The notes beneath the pieces are model-generated. The model was given only the letters and a program-made list of their open reading frames with translations, searched no databases and was not told where the DNA came from. DNA of 64,000 nucleotides from Halotalea alkalilenta (GTDB lineage: Bacteria > Pseudomonadota > Gammaproteobacteria > Pseudomonadales > Halomonadaceae): contig NZ_CP015243.1 of NCBI RefSeq assembly GCF_001648175.1, positions 2,108,001 to 2,172,000 on the forward strand, given 5' to 3'. The position numbers were made by a program, and so were the translations under genes. Below are positions 25,023-34,728 of the stretch, piece by piece. The first letter of the stretch is position 1; every line of letters begins with the position of its first letter.

Positions 25023-25454
25023 ATGAGTATCAAGAAGAAGGGATCTGCGCACTGGTCCGGCTCGATCAAGGAAGGCAAGGGCACGGTCTCCACCGAAAGC
25101 GGTGCGCTCAAGCAGAATCCGTACGGTTTCAATACCCGCTTCGAGGGGCAGCCCGGCACCAACCCGGAGGAGCTCTTGGGGGCTGCGCACGCGGCGTGCT
25201 TCTCGATGGCGCTGTCGCTGATGCTTGGCAATGAAGGTCTCACCGCCACCAGCATCGACACCACCGCCACCGTATCGCTGGACAAGGATGGTGAAGGATT
25301 CTCGATCACCGCGGTGCACCTTGCCACCAGCGTCGAGATACCCGGTGCCGACCAGGCCCAGTTCGACAAGATCGTCAACCAGGCGAAGGAGGGATGCCCG
25401 GTGTCCAAGCTGTTCGATGCCGAAATCACTCTCGACGCCAAACTAGTGAGCTGA
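25023..25454 (+). CDS. osmC: OsmC-family peroxiredoxin
   Basis: A 143-residue OsmC protein: HWSGSIKEGKGTVSTESGAL, TNPEELLGAAHAACFSMALS with the peroxidatic Cys59, and EGCPVSKLF with the resolving Cys125. It reduces organic hydroperoxides with a dithiol donor and is usually induced by osmotic or stationary-phase stress. AAGGAG lies seven bases before the ATG. The subfamily is OsmC rather than Ohr by the N-terminal sequence. Confidence 0.92.
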   Translation: MSIKKKGSAHWSGSIKEGKGTVSTESGALKQNPYGFNTRFEGQPGTNPEELLGAAHAACFSMALSLMLGNEGLTATSIDTTATVSLDKDGEGFSITAVHLATSVEIPGADQAQFDKIVNQAKEGCPVSKLFDAEITLDAKLVS

Positions 25455-25462
25455 AGATACTT

Positions 25463-25490
25463 GCCCGGATGGCGGCTTCGCCATCCGGGC
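25463..25490 (+). terminator. Strong hairpin after osmC
   Basis: GCCCGGATGGCG (25463-25474) and CGCCATCCGGGC (25479-25490) form a perfect 12-bp stem with loop GCTT, 8 bases after the stop codon. There is no T-tract, so intrinsic termination is likely weak or the role is 3'-end stabilisation. Confidence 0.55.
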
Positions 25491-25559
25491 CCGCGCTGAT
25501 GTTGGCAGCTCGCGCGCGGAGGTGTGTGCGATTAGACTGCGGGGCCTGATCCCGCCGAG

Positions 25560-26147
25560 ATGCCGATGCCTTCTTCCTCCCCGTCCCTCGATCCTGCAGT
25601 TTCCCCCCATCAGCAGCCGCTACGGCAGACGCGCGACTGGATCACGCGGATAGTCGTCGGTCTCGATCTCTGTCCCTTCGCTCGCCGCGAACTCGACGCC
25701 GGAAGGGTGCGCTATCGCGCGGTCGACGGCGGCGACTTCGCTCTCGCGCTGGCCGCGCTCGACGAGGAGGTCCGCCTGCTCGACGAGGACGAAACGATCA
25801 GCACCACGGTGATCGTGCTGGTCGACCGCACGCTCGACTTCGACACTTATCTGGATTGGCTCGAGCTCGCCGAGCGCTGGCTGGCGATGGCCGGCTACGA
25901 AGGGATCTACCAGATCGCCAGTTTCCACCCCGACTACCGCTTCGAAGGCAGTCCCGCGAGCGATCCCGCGCATCTGACCAACCGAGCGCCCTGGCCGCTC
26001 TTCCACTTGCTTCGAGAGCAGCAGCTCGAGCAGGCGCTGGCCTGTTTTCCGCACCCTGAGCGCATCCCCGAGCGCAACGTAGCCCTGCTTCGCGAGCTGG
26101 GCGAGCAGGGCGTGGCGCGGCTACTTACCGACCGCGGCTGCGATTGA
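25560..26147 (+). CDS. DUF1415 family protein
   Basis: A 195-residue conserved protein of unknown function. Family features seen are TRDWITRIVVGLDLCPFARRE near the N-terminus, DETISTTVIVL, DFDTYLDWLELAE, GIYQIASFHPDYRF and a conserved NRAPWPLFHLLRE segment. The invariant LCPFA cysteine and the FHPDYRF motif suggest a metal or redox role, but none is established. No signal peptide or membrane segment. It stands alone between osmC and a minus-strand reductase. Confidence 0.85.
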   Translation: MPMPSSSPSLDPAVSPHQQPLRQTRDWITRIVVGLDLCPFARRELDAGRVRYRAVDGGDFALALAALDEEVRLLDEDETISTTVIVLVDRTLDFDTYLDWLELAERWLAMAGYEGIYQIASFHPDYRFEGSPASDPAHLTNRAPWPLFHLLREQQLEQALACFPHPERIPERNVALLRELGEQGVARLLTDRGCD

Positions 26148-26175
26148 ATCGAAGGATCGAGCCGAAAGCGGCGGG

Positions 26176-27036
26176 TCAAACGATGTCGAGTGGTTCCTTG
26201 CGCTGTGGCGGGGTGAAGGCGCGGTCGAGTCGCGCAAGTTCGGCCTCGCTCAATTCGATCTCGAGAGACTGGGCATTCTCCGCCAGGTGCGAAGGCTGTA
26301 CCGCCTTGGGGATCGCCAGTATGTCGCGCAGACCATCCCGGGGGCGAATCGTCCAGGCCAGCAGCAGCTGAGTGGGAGAGATTCCCCGCGCCTCGGCGAT
26401 GGCCTTCACCTCCGGGTGTTCACGCAGCGCTCGACTGGAGACGCCTCCCTGGGCCACTGGGCAGTAAGCCATCGTCGGCATCCTCAACTCGCGCATGCGC
26501 GGCAGCAGAGCGTATTCGATTCCGCGCGAGCCGAGATGATAGAGCACCTGGTTGGTGGCGCAGCGCTCGCCGCCTGGCAGCGCCGCCAGCTCATCGATGT
26601 CGTCGACGTCGAAGTTGGATACCCCATAGCGCAGGATCTTGCCCTCTTCCACGAGTCGCTCGAACCCCTCGAGGGTTTCCTCGAGCCGGGTGCCGCCGCG
26701 CCAGTGCAGCAGGTAGAGATCGAGCCGGTCGGTACCCAGTCGCGCCAGGCTGCGCTCGCAGGCGCGTACCACCGCGTCGCGCCCAGCGTGTGAAGGCAAC
26801 GCCTTGGAGACCAGGTAGGCCTCGTCCCTGCGCCCGGCAAGCGCTCGGCCGACGATCTCTTCGGCGTGGCCATCGGCGTACATCTCGGCGGTGTCGATCA
26901 GCTTCAAACCCAGATCGAGCCCGCGGCGCAGCGCCTCCGCTTCCTCTTCCGGGGTGTATAGGCCCTCTCCCATGTGCCAGGTGCCTTGGCCGATGGCGGG
27001 CAGGCGGACACCGGCGAAGTCGAGCGTGGCTGTCAT
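26176..27036 (-). CDS. Aldo/keto reductase
   Basis: A 286-residue AKR barrel. The catalytic tetrad is Asp48 and Tyr53 in DTAEMYADG, Lys78 in LVSKALPSH and His111 in YLLHW. The cofactor-binding end is AIPKAVQPSHLAENA. It reduces aldehydes or ketones with NADPH; the natural substrate is unknown and the overall sequence is closest to YeaE-like bacterial AKRs. The ATG at 27036 has AGGAG at the right distance, while the ATG two codons upstream is too close to it. Confidence 0.9.
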   Translation of the reverse strand: MTATLDFAGVRLPAIGQGTWHMGEGLYTPEEEAEALRRGLDLGLKLIDTAEMYADGHAEEIVGRALAGRRDEAYLVSKALPSHAGRDAVVRACERSLARLGTDRLDLYLLHWRGGTRLEETLEGFERLVEEGKILRYGVSNFDVDDIDELAALPGGERCATNQVLYHLGSRGIEYALLPRMRELRMPTMAYCPVAQGGVSSRALREHPEVKAIAEARGISPTQLLLAWTIRPRDGLRDILAIPKAVQPSHLAENAQSLEIELSEAELARLDRAFTPPQRKEPLDIV

Positions 27037-27104
27037 ATGCATGGCTCCTTGGCGGTAAAAAAGGTCTTAGTCTAGTACGTCGGCGCAGCGCCGGGACCTG
27101 GCGC

Positions 27105-28313
27105 TCAACGGCACAGCGCCTCGCCAAGTCGCCGCATCAGCGCATCGCAGGCGGCGAGCTGCTCCACTGCGATGAACTCATCGGGCTGGTGGGCCTGGGC
27201 GATGTCGCCCGGGCCGCAGACGATCGCGCTGAACCCCGCCTGCTGGAACTGTCCCGCTTCCGTGGCGAAGGCCACCGCCCCTTGCGGGGTTTCGTCGCGC
27301 AGGAGGGGAGCGAGAAAGGCCAGCGCCGGGTTATCGGCTTCGGCGCGCAGTCCGGGCACCGTAGCGACCACGGTCTCGGTGTCGATCGAGACCGTCGGGG
27401 CGCGCTCGCGCAGCTCGAACTCGAGCGAGCGGGCGAAACGGTCGAAGCGCTCGAATATGGTCTTGAACCCCTGCTCGGGCAGGTGGCGAACCTCCCAATC
27501 GAACACGCATTCACGCGCCATGATGTTGATCGCGGTGCCGCCCTCCACCTTGCCGACGTGAAGTGTCGAGTAGGGGACGTTGTAGGCCTCGTCGCAGGCG
27601 CGCTCTTCGCTCAGCTCGTGCATGATCGTCTCGATTCGCGAAATCAGCCGGGCTGCCACATGGACCGCCGAAACCCCGGATGGAATCTGGCTGGAGTGCG
27701 CTTCAAGCCCGGTCACTCTGGTGCGCAGCACGGTGATGCCCTTCTGGCGGGTGACCGGGCGCATCATCGTCGGTTCGCCGATGATCGCCAAGTGCGGAGG
27801 ATGGGGCTTTGCCGCCAGGCGCTCGATCATCCGCGGAGCGCCGAGGCAGCCGATCTCCTCGTCATAGGAGAGGGCGAGATAGAGCGGGTGCTTGAGCTCG
27901 AGCCCGCGCCAGTACTCGAGCTGCCCCAGGCAGCAGGCGATGAAGCCCTTCATGTCGCAGCTGCCGCGACCGTACAGCCGGCCATCGCGCTCTGTCAGCT
28001 CGAACGGGTCGCTCGACCAGGGCTGCCCGTCCACCGGGACCACGTCGGTATGTCCCGATAGCACCACCCCGCCTGGCAGGTCCGGTCCGACGCGCACCAG
28101 CAGATTGCTCTTGGTTCCCTCGTCATTTTCTATCCGCTCGAAGCAAAGTGGCTGGCCCGGGCTGCTCGCGAGGGCGCCCAGCGCTGTCTCGATCTCCTCG
28201 ATCAGTGCCAGGTTGCCATGTCGCGATACGCTGTCGAAACCTACCAGCCGGGCCAGCCAGTCACGGCTCTCCCGGGGCGGTGGGCAGGCCTCGTGATCAG
28301 GATTTTGGTCCAT
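27105..28313 (-). CDS. argE: Acetylornithine deacetylase (M20 family)
   Basis: A 402-residue M20 di-metal hydrolase. Metal ligands lie in VVLSGHTDVVPVDGQ, GRGSCDMKGF, SYDEEIGCLGA and IGEPT, and the dimerisation lid carries GLEAHSSQIPSGVSAV. It removes acetate from N2-acetylornithine in the linear arginine pathway. M20 enzymes are promiscuous, but overall length and GTKSNLLVRVG favour ArgE. It is monocistronic here, 68 bases downstream of nothing else on its strand. Confidence 0.85.
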   Translation of the reverse strand: MDQNPDHEACPPPRESRDWLARLVGFDSVSRHGNLALIEEIETALGALASSPGQPLCFERIENDEGTKSNLLVRVGPDLPGGVVLSGHTDVVPVDGQPWSSDPFELTERDGRLYGRGSCDMKGFIACCLGQLEYWRGLELKHPLYLALSYDEEIGCLGAPRMIERLAAKPHPPHLAIIGEPTMMRPVTRQKGITVLRTRVTGLEAHSSQIPSGVSAVHVAARLISRIETIMHELSEERACDEAYNVPYSTLHVGKVEGGTAINIMARECVFDWEVRHLPEQGFKTIFERFDRFARSLEFELRERAPTVSIDTETVVATVPGLRAEADNPALAFLAPLLRDETPQGAVAFATEAGQFQQAGFSAIVCGPGDIAQAHQPDEFIAVEQLAACDALMRRLGEALCR

Positions 28314-28788
28314 TGCTCAGTGTTCTCTTGCCAAGCAGGAGTGCGCCTTGTCGTCGCGCCGGTGTCTCGACTAGAACAGGAACATCGTCGCATGGCCAGT
28401 CTCGGTGATCTGTGCATCCCGCTCAGCGGCAGCGGGACATCGAGATTCGCAGTGTGCCGGCGCTTACCGATCCGAGCACGATCGGGCATGTGCTCAGGGA
28501 ACTTTTCCGCCCACGCGGCTGACGCGAGGACATCGCCCTGGTAGAGTAGGTCGGCTAAGCGTTCCATTCGTTTCATTGCGAGCCGAGTGGAAGGCCGGAC
28601 GCTGGATCTTCCCACCCGATGCGATCGCGCCCGAGAACGATGAGACCGACGTGCGGCGAGGTGATCCCTCGCCTTCGATGTGGCGCTCGATATCCAGCGC
28701 CGCGCCGGCCACCTCCGATCAAGACCAAACGAGCCCACGGCCTTTCTGGCCGGTACGCGCTCTCTTCGAACCCACTGTATCGACACCC
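28314..28788. other. 475-bp divergent intergenic region, argE / MFS transporter
   Basis: Must contain promoters for leftward argE and rightward MFS genes. The MFS frame stays open far upstream, but that part is Arg/Ser/Pro-rich without transporter character. I see no RNA gene, no long palindrome and no clear ARG box. Confidence 0.45.
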
Positions 28789-30111
28789 ATGACTACCAGA
28801 ACCCACGATGATGCCATTGAGTCGGGCGAGCGGCGCTTGAACCGTCAAGACGCCAAGACCCTGGCGCTTTCCGCCCTCGGCGGCGCTCTCGAATTCTACG
28901 ATTTCGTCATCTTCGTCTTTTTCGCCACGGTGGTAGGGGCGCTTTTCTTCCCCGCCGACATGCCCGACTGGCTGCGCCTGGTGCAGACCTTCGGGATCTT
29001 CGCCGCCGGCTATCTGGCCCGTCCGCTCGGTGGCATCGTGATGGCCCACTTCGGCGATCTGCTCGGCCGCAAGCGGATGTTCATGTTCAGCATCCTGCTG
29101 ATGTCGGTACCGACCCTGATCATGGGCCTTTTGCCGACCTACGCCTCGATCGGTATCGCCGCACCCTTGCTGCTGCTGCTGATGCGCGTCTGTCAGGGAG
29201 CGGCGATCGGTGGCGAGGCGCCGGGGGCATGGGTCTTCGTCACCGAGCATGTGCCGAGCCGGCACATCGGCCTGGCCTGCGGCACCCTGTCGATGGGGCT
29301 GGTGCTCGGCATCCTGATCGGTTCGGTGGTCGCGTCGCTGCTCAGCGCCACGTTCAGCGATCAGCAGATTCACGATTGGGCTTGGCGGTTGCCGTTCATC
29401 TTCGGTGGCCTGCTTGGCCTGGTGACGCTCTACCTGCGTCGCTACCTGCACGAGACCCCGGTATTCGCCGAGATGCAGGCGCGCAAGACGCTGGCGGCCG
29501 AGCTGCCGGTGAAAAAGGTGATCACCGAGCATCGCGGTGCCGTGGTGCTGTCGATGCTGGTCACCTGGGTGCTCACCGGTGCGATCGTGGTCACCGTATT
29601 GATGATGCCGACGCTGCTGCAGTCGCCATCGATCGGCATCGACCGTGCCACCGCGCTCAACGCCAATACCATCGCGCTGGTGTTCACCCTGATCGGTTGT
29701 GTGGTCAGCGGCCGGATGGGCGATCGCTTCGGTGATGGCCCGGTGTTCTCGCTGTTCAGCTTCGGTCTCGGCGTCAGCTTCATCTTCTTCTTCGTCTCGG
29801 TGCACTACACCACCGAGTACCTGGTGCCGCTCTACGCGCTGTCGGGCTTCTTCGTCGGTATCGTCGGGTTGGTGCCGGCGATAGCGGTGAAGTCGTTTCC
29901 CGCCGAGGTACGTTTCTCGGGGCTTTCGTTCTCCTACAACGTGGCCTATGCGATCTTCGGCGGCGCGACGCCGCTGGCGCTGTCGCTCGCGCTGGCACGC
30001 TGGAGCTACGCACCGGCTTACTACGTTGCGTTGCTCGGCGTCCTGGGGATGTTGATCGGTATCTACCTGATCTACTCGGGCGCATCCCGCGGCAGCGCCG
30101 AGTCACGCTGA
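28789..30111 (+). CDS. MFS transporter, metabolite:H+ symporter type (paralogue 1)
   Basis: A 440-residue, 12-helix major facilitator transporter. GALEFYDFVIFVFFATVVG opens helix 1, GGIVMAHFGDLLGRKRMF is the canonical loop 2-3 motif, and GEAPGAWVFVTEH sits in helix 5. This resembles the MHS group (ShiA, ProP, citrate-type symporters). Substrate unknown. The start MTTRTHDD has no clear Shine-Dalgarno; it gives the same N-terminus as the paralogue. A near-copy follows after 79 bases, in tandem. Confidence 0.85.
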   Translation: MTTRTHDDAIESGERRLNRQDAKTLALSALGGALEFYDFVIFVFFATVVGALFFPADMPDWLRLVQTFGIFAAGYLARPLGGIVMAHFGDLLGRKRMFMFSILLMSVPTLIMGLLPTYASIGIAAPLLLLLMRVCQGAAIGGEAPGAWVFVTEHVPSRHIGLACGTLSMGLVLGILIGSVVASLLSATFSDQQIHDWAWRLPFIFGGLLGLVTLYLRRYLHETPVFAEMQARKTLAAELPVKKVITEHRGAVVLSMLVTWVLTGAIVVTVLMMPTLLQSPSIGIDRATALNANTIALVFTLIGCVVSGRMGDRFGDGPVFSLFSFGLGVSFIFFFVSVHYTTEYLVPLYALSGFFVGIVGLVPAIAVKSFPAEVRFSGLSFSYNVAYAIFGGATPLALSLALARWSYAPAYYVALLGVLGMLIGIYLIYSGASRGSAESR

Positions 30112-30190
30112 ACAGTTCCAGTCCCCGGCGGCGCCCTCGCGCCGCCGGACCCGGCGCCCAGGCGTCGTTCGCCGTGCGAAACCCTTGCAG

Positions 30191-31495
30191 ATGTCCGACA
30201 CCCTCGCTTGTGCCCGCCGGCTCGATCGCCGAGATGCCAAGACGCTCGCTCTCTCCGCCCTCGGTGGTGCGCTCGAATTCTACGACTTCGTCATCTTCGT
30301 GTTCTTCGCCGCGACCATCGGCAAGCTGTTCTTCCCCCCCGACATGCCGGAGTGGCTGCGCCTGGTGCAGACCTTCGGGATCTTCGCCGCCGGTTACCTG
30401 ATCCGTCCGCTCGGTGGCATCGTGATGGCCCATTTCGGCGACCTGCTCGGCCGCAAGCGGATGTTCATGTTCAGCATCCTGCTGATGTCGTTGCCCACCC
30501 TGGCGATGGGGCTGCTGCCGACCTATGCCTCGATCGGTGTGTTGGCGCCGCTGCGGCTGCTGGCGATGCGGCTGCTGCAGGGGGCGGCGATCGGTGGTGA
30601 GGCGCCGGGCGCCTGGGTGTTCGTCACCGAGCACGTCCCGACTCGCCACGTGGGTTTCGCCTGCGGCACGCTCTCCGCCGGTCTCGCCCTGGGGATCCTG
30701 TTGGGCTCGCTGGTAGCCACGGTGGTGCATCGCCAGTTCAGTTTGGAGCAGCTCGAGAGCTGGGCCTGGAGATTGCCGTTCATCCTCGGCGGATTGCTCG
30801 GGCTGGTGACGCTCTACCTGCGCCGCTACCTGCACGAGACCCCGGTGTTCACTGAAATGCGCTCGCGCCGAAAGCTCTCGCGCGAGATGCCATTGAAGCG
30901 GGTGGTGCGTGAGCATCGCGCTGGGGTGCTGCTGGCGATGCTGGTGACTTGGATCCTCACTGCGGCGATCGTGGTCACCACCCTGATGATGCCGACCCTC
31001 CTGCAAGGGCCGGGTATCGGGCTCGATCGGACCGCCGCGCTCTCGGCCAACAGCCTGGCGATCCTCGCCGTGGTGGTCGGCTGCGTAGTCTGTGGGCGGC
31101 TGGCCGACCGCTTTGGCGACGGGCCGGTGTTCATGGCGTTCAGTTTCGGCCTGGGCGCGAGCTTCACGGTTTTCTACGTCACCATGCACCACACCATCGA
31201 CTACCTGGTGCCGCTCTACGTCCTGACCGGGTTCTTCGTCGGCATCACCGGGCTGATCCCTGCTGTCGCGGTGAAAGCGTTTCCGGCCGAGGTGCGTTTC
31301 TCGGGGCTGTCGTTCTCCTACAACGTCGCCTATGCGATCTTCGGCGGGCTGACCCCGCTGGTGCTGTCGCTTGCGATCGTGCATTTCGACTATGCGCCGG
31401 TCTACTACATCGTGCTGTTGAGCTTGCTCGGAATGGCGATCGGCGCCTATCTCACCCGCCGCGGCCTGGTCGCTGGCCGGGTCCGGCTGAACTAA
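30191..31495 (+). CDS. MFS transporter, metabolite:H+ symporter type (paralogue 2)
   Basis: A 434-residue transporter roughly two-thirds identical by eye to the preceding one. The segment from RRDAKTLALSALGGALEFYD through the loop 2-3 motif is nearly unchanged, while the ends and the central cytoplasmic loop differ. It arose by tandem gene duplication and has since diverged. Starts MSDTLACARR; an in-frame TTG lies two codons earlier. An SDR gene follows after 82 bases on the same strand. Confidence 0.85.
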   Translation: MSDTLACARRLDRRDAKTLALSALGGALEFYDFVIFVFFAATIGKLFFPPDMPEWLRLVQTFGIFAAGYLIRPLGGIVMAHFGDLLGRKRMFMFSILLMSLPTLAMGLLPTYASIGVLAPLRLLAMRLLQGAAIGGEAPGAWVFVTEHVPTRHVGFACGTLSAGLALGILLGSLVATVVHRQFSLEQLESWAWRLPFILGGLLGLVTLYLRRYLHETPVFTEMRSRRKLSREMPLKRVVREHRAGVLLAMLVTWILTAAIVVTTLMMPTLLQGPGIGLDRTAALSANSLAILAVVVGCVVCGRLADRFGDGPVFMAFSFGLGASFTVFYVTMHHTIDYLVPLYVLTGFFVGITGLIPAVAVKAFPAEVRFSGLSFSYNVAYAIFGGLTPLVLSLAIVHFDYAPVYYIVLLSLLGMAIGAYLTRRGLVAGRVRLN

Positions 31496-31577
31496 GGCAT
31501 CTTCTCCGTGGCCTGCTAGGCTTGGTCTTGGTGGGGCGGCATCGGTCCTCCCCGGCATGCACCCAGCAGGAGGCGAT

Positions 31578-32384
31578 ATGGAAATTTCCCTCAAAGGCAA
31601 GAATGCGCTGGTCACCGGCGGCAACCGCGGGATTGGCGCCGAGGTGGTCGCGCAGCTCGCCGCCGCCGGCGCCAACGTAGCACTCCATTCACGCAGGCCG
31701 CGCGACGAGGCGACTCGCACCGCCGAGGAGCTCAGCGCCAAGCATGGGGTGAAGGTGGTGGTGGTCACCGGTGACTTCGCTGATGCCGCAAGCGTCGCAG
31801 AGCTCTTCGAGCAGTTCGATCGGAATTTCGACCAGATCGACATCCTGATCAACAATGCGGGTTACGAGGACAAGTACGCGCTCGAGGATCTGCCGCCGGA
31901 GAAGTGGGATGCGCTGATCCAGGTCAACCTCACAGCGCCCTTCCTCTGTGCCCAGCAGGCGGCCCGGCGAATGAAGAAGAGCGGCGGTGGGGTGGTGATC
32001 AACATGCAGTCGATCCACGATGAGGTGACGCGCAAGGGGGTCGGCCACTACAGCATCGCCAAAGCGGGGCTCAAGATGCTCAGCCGTGCCGCCGGGGTCG
32101 AGTGGGGCGAGTATGGGATCCGGGTGATCGGGCTCTCACCGGGCGCGATCGAGACCGACATCAACCGTGGCGACATCGACGCGCTGGGGCGCGACAAGTT
32201 CGAGCGCTGGATACCCGCCGGGCACGTCGGCGAGACGCCGGACATCGGCCAGACGGTGGTGTTCCTCTGCTCGCCGCAGGCACGCTACATCACCGCGACC
32301 ACGCTCTACATCGACGGTGGCTACATGCACAACGTCATCCGCTACGACGAGCGCCCCGGCAAGGAGGGTGTCGACGGTGAGTGA
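31578..32384 (+). CDS. Short-chain dehydrogenase/reductase (glucose 1-dehydrogenase-like)
   Basis: A 268-residue classical SDR. The coenzyme loop is TGGNRGIG, the structural motif NNAGY, catalytic Ser in NMQSIHDEV, and Tyr/Lys in HYSIAKAG. The C-terminal IDGGYMHN matches sugar or polyol dehydrogenases. AGGAGG lies seven bases before the ATG. Substrate cannot be fixed; its position behind two metabolite symporters hints at a small sugar- or hydroxy-acid-type substrate. Confidence 0.85.
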   Translation: MEISLKGKNALVTGGNRGIGAEVVAQLAAAGANVALHSRRPRDEATRTAEELSAKHGVKVVVVTGDFADAASVAELFEQFDRNFDQIDILINNAGYEDKYALEDLPPEKWDALIQVNLTAPFLCAQQAARRMKKSGGGVVINMQSIHDEVTRKGVGHYSIAKAGLKMLSRAAGVEWGEYGIRVIGLSPGAIETDINRGDIDALGRDKFERWIPAGHVGETPDIGQTVVFLCSPQARYITATTLYIDGGYMHNVIRYDERPGKEGVDGE

Positions 32385-32555
32385 GGCGGTGAAAAGCGCT
32401 GGATTTCGCCGTCGGGATTAGGGAAAGTGAGCCTTGGCGTGTTTCGCTCATCCCTTGCCGTGCACGGTTGAATGAGTGAGGCACGTCCCAGGCTGCGATA
32501 CGCGGCCGGCGTCGCTCGGACGGTTCCGGGCGCCTACGTCACTGCCGAGGGTCCC

Positions 32556-33770
32556 ATGACCAGCGTTACCACCCCACGTCGTTTCACCCGCATCGATCGT
32601 CTACCCCCCTACGTTTTCAATATCACCGCGGAACTCAAGATGGCCGCTCGCCGCCGCGGCGAGGACATCATCGACTTCTCGATGGGTAATCCTGACGGCC
32701 CCACGCCCGCGCACATCGTCGACAAGCTGGTCGAGGTGGCGCGCCGCGACGATACCCACGGCTATTCGACCTCGAAGGGTATCCCGCGTCTGCGCCGCGC
32801 GATTTCCCACTGGTACCGGGACCGCTACGCAGTGGAGATCGATCCCGAAAGCGAGGCAATCGTCACCATCGGCTCCAAGGAAGGGCTCGCCCACCTGATG
32901 CTCGCCACGCTCGATGCCGGCGATACCGTGCTGGTGCCCAACCCCAGCTATCCGATCCACATCTACGGTGCGGTGATCGCCGGCGCCCAGGTGCGCTCGG
33001 TGCCGCTGGTGCCGGGCATGGACTTCTTCGCCGAGCTCGAGCGAGCGATCCGCGAGACCATCCCCAGCCCGAAGATGATGATTCTCGGTTTCCCCTCCAA
33101 CCCCACTGCCCAGTGCGTCGAACTCGACTTCTTCGAGCGCGTGGTGGCGCTGGCCAAGCAGTACGGTGTGCTGGTGGTCCACGACCTCGCCTATGCCGAC
33201 ATCGTCTACGACGGCTGGCAGGCGCCATCGATCATGCAGGTGGAGGGCGCTAAGGAGATCGCGGTCGAGTTCTTCACTCTGTCGAAGAGCTACAACATGG
33301 CTGGCTGGCGGATCGGCTTCATGGTCGGCAACCCTGAGCTGGTCCAGGCATTGGCGCGGCTCAAGAGCTATCACGACTACGGCACCTTCACACCGCTCCA
33401 GGTCGCCGCTATCGCGGCGCTCGAGGGCGACCAGGGCTGCGTCGGCGAGATCACCCGTGAGTACCAGGCGCGCCGGGACGTGCTGGTCAAGGGCCTGCAC
33501 GAGGCTGGTTGGATGGTCGAGAAGCCGCGCGCGTCGATGTACGTCTGGGCCAGGATCCCCGAGCCCTATGCCGGGCTCGGCTCGCTCGAGTTCGCCAAGA
33601 AGCTGCTCGCCGATGCCAAGGTTTGCGTTTCTCCCGGCGTCGGCTTCGGCGAGTACGGTGACGACCATGTGCGCTTCGCGCTGATCGAGAACCGCGACCG
33701 CACGCGTCAGGCGGTACGCGGGATCAAGGCGATGTTCCGCGCCGACGGACTGCTACCCGCCCAGGCTTGA
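32556..33770 (+). CDS. alaC: AlaC-like pyruvate (alanine) aminotransferase
   Basis: A 404-residue class I PLP aminotransferase. [31 protein letters not shown], the cofactor Asp in [15 protein letters not shown], and the PLP lysine Lys244 in [16 protein letters not shown] all match AlaC/YfdZ, which makes alanine from pyruvate and glutamate. Start [10 protein letters not shown] with GAGGG upstream is chosen over 28 earlier in-frame codons without homology. Monocistronic. Confidence 0.87.
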   Translation: MTSVTTPRRFTRIDRLPPYVFNITAELKMAARRRGEDIIDFSMGNPDGPTPAHIVDKLVEVARRDDTHGYSTSKGIPRLRRAISHWYRDRYAVEIDPESEAIVTIGSKEGLAHLMLATLDAGDTVLVPNPSYPIHIYGAVIAGAQVRSVPLVPGMDFFAELERAIRETIPSPKMMILGFPSNPTAQCVELDFFERVVALAKQYGVLVVHDLAYADIVYDGWQAPSIMQVEGAKEIAVEFFTLSKSYNMAGWRIGFMVGNPELVQALARLKSYHDYGTFTPLQVAAIAALEGDQGCVGEITREYQARRDVLVKGLHEAGWMVEKPRASMYVWARIPEPYAGLGSLEFAKKLLADAKVCVSPGVGFGEYGDDHVRFALIENRDRTRQAVRGIKAMFRADGLLPAQA

Positions 33771-34071
33771 GCCCGATCCATCCAGCGACGACCCGCTTGG
33801 CGAGTAGTGCCGTTCATTCGAGTATGCGAGGCCAAGCGGGACTCGCTGAGAAATCCGACGCCAGATCCCGTCAGAGGATTTTTCCGACCATCCACCAGCC
33901 ATCGCTCGATCTCGTTGTCCGCAGATGCGTACCGCCCCGAGGCGCTCGCCCGCTCGTGCCTCGAGCGGTGGCGAATCGAGCCCGTGACCATGGCGGAAAG
34001 ATCAGGTGTTACACTCGGTTTTTGCAGCCGTTCGGCGGCAGGGCACTTGGAAAAACATCAGGGTTTTCGTA
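33771..34071 (+). other. 301-bp leader of the GntR regulator gene
   Basis: No gene recognised. It should hold the gntR promoter. No copy of the TGATATAT/ATATATCA palindrome found at 44077 is present here, so autoregulation through the same site is not evident. Confidence 0.45.
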
Positions 34072-34716
34072 ATGCAAAAGATCGAGCACCGGACATTGAC
34101 CGAGCTCGCCTACGATGAAATCACCCAGGGCATGGTTTCAGGACGCTTTCTGCCCGGTCAGGTGCTGATCATCCGGGCACTCGCCGATAGCTACGGTATC
34201 TCCGCAACGCCCATCCGTGAGGCCTTGCAGCGTCTGGTAGCCGAGCACCGGCTGGATGTGCTGCCGAATCGCTCGATCGCGGTGCCGAAGATTTCCAAGG
34301 ATAAGTATCTCGAGCTGCTGCGCATTCGCTGTGCGCTGGAAGGGCTCGCCGCGGAACTGGCCACGCCGAACATAGACGCCGCGTCCCTGGAAGAGCTCGG
34401 GCGGATGCTCGATGAGCTGGAAGAATCAGTGCGTGAAAATAGTTCGGAAGGCTATGTGGCGCTGAATCAGAAGTTCCATTTCCATATCTATGAAAAAGCC
34501 AACTCCCCGCATTTGCTGAAAATGATCCAGGACCTGTGGAGCCGGGTCGGGCCGTTGTTCAACGAGCTGTTCGCCGACCCCGATTTCGTCAACCACGCCA
34601 ATGACGAACATCGACGGATCTACGCAGCCCTCGAGCGAGGAGACCCCGCCGAGGTCTACGACTGTCTGGTGCGGGACATCCACGTATCGGCCAGTTCGCT
34701 GCACGCCCGGGGCTGA
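34072..34716 (+). CDS. GntR-family regulator, FadR/FCD subfamily
   Basis: A 214-residue repressor-type protein: N-terminal winged helix (LTELAYDEITQGMVSG, LADSYGISATPIREALQRL) and an all-helical FCD effector domain (LLRIRCALEGLAAELA, NQKFHFHIYEKANSPHL, HRRIYAALERGD). FCD regulators often bind organic acids or amino-acid-derived ligands with a metal. It lies convergent to, and 12 bases from, the end of the nine-gene pxp/kinase/ABC operon, so it is the likely regulator. The palindrome at the operon promoter fits a GntR dimer. Confidence 0.9.
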   Translation: MQKIEHRTLTELAYDEITQGMVSGRFLPGQVLIIRALADSYGISATPIREALQRLVAEHRLDVLPNRSIAVPKISKDKYLELLRIRCALEGLAAELATPNIDAASLEELGRMLDELEESVRENSSEGYVALNQKFHFHIYEKANSPHLLKMIQDLWSRVGPLFNELFADPDFVNHANDEHRRIYAALERGDPAEVYDCLVRDIHVSASSLHARG

Positions 34717-34728
34717 GCCGGGCGCCTC

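Noticed and set aside
29780..31855. A 691-codon open frame antisense to the second MFS gene and the SDR start
   Set aside because: Its Gln/His/Arg-rich, low-complexity translation mirrors the codon bias of the real genes on the other strand. High-GC DNA commonly gives such frames.
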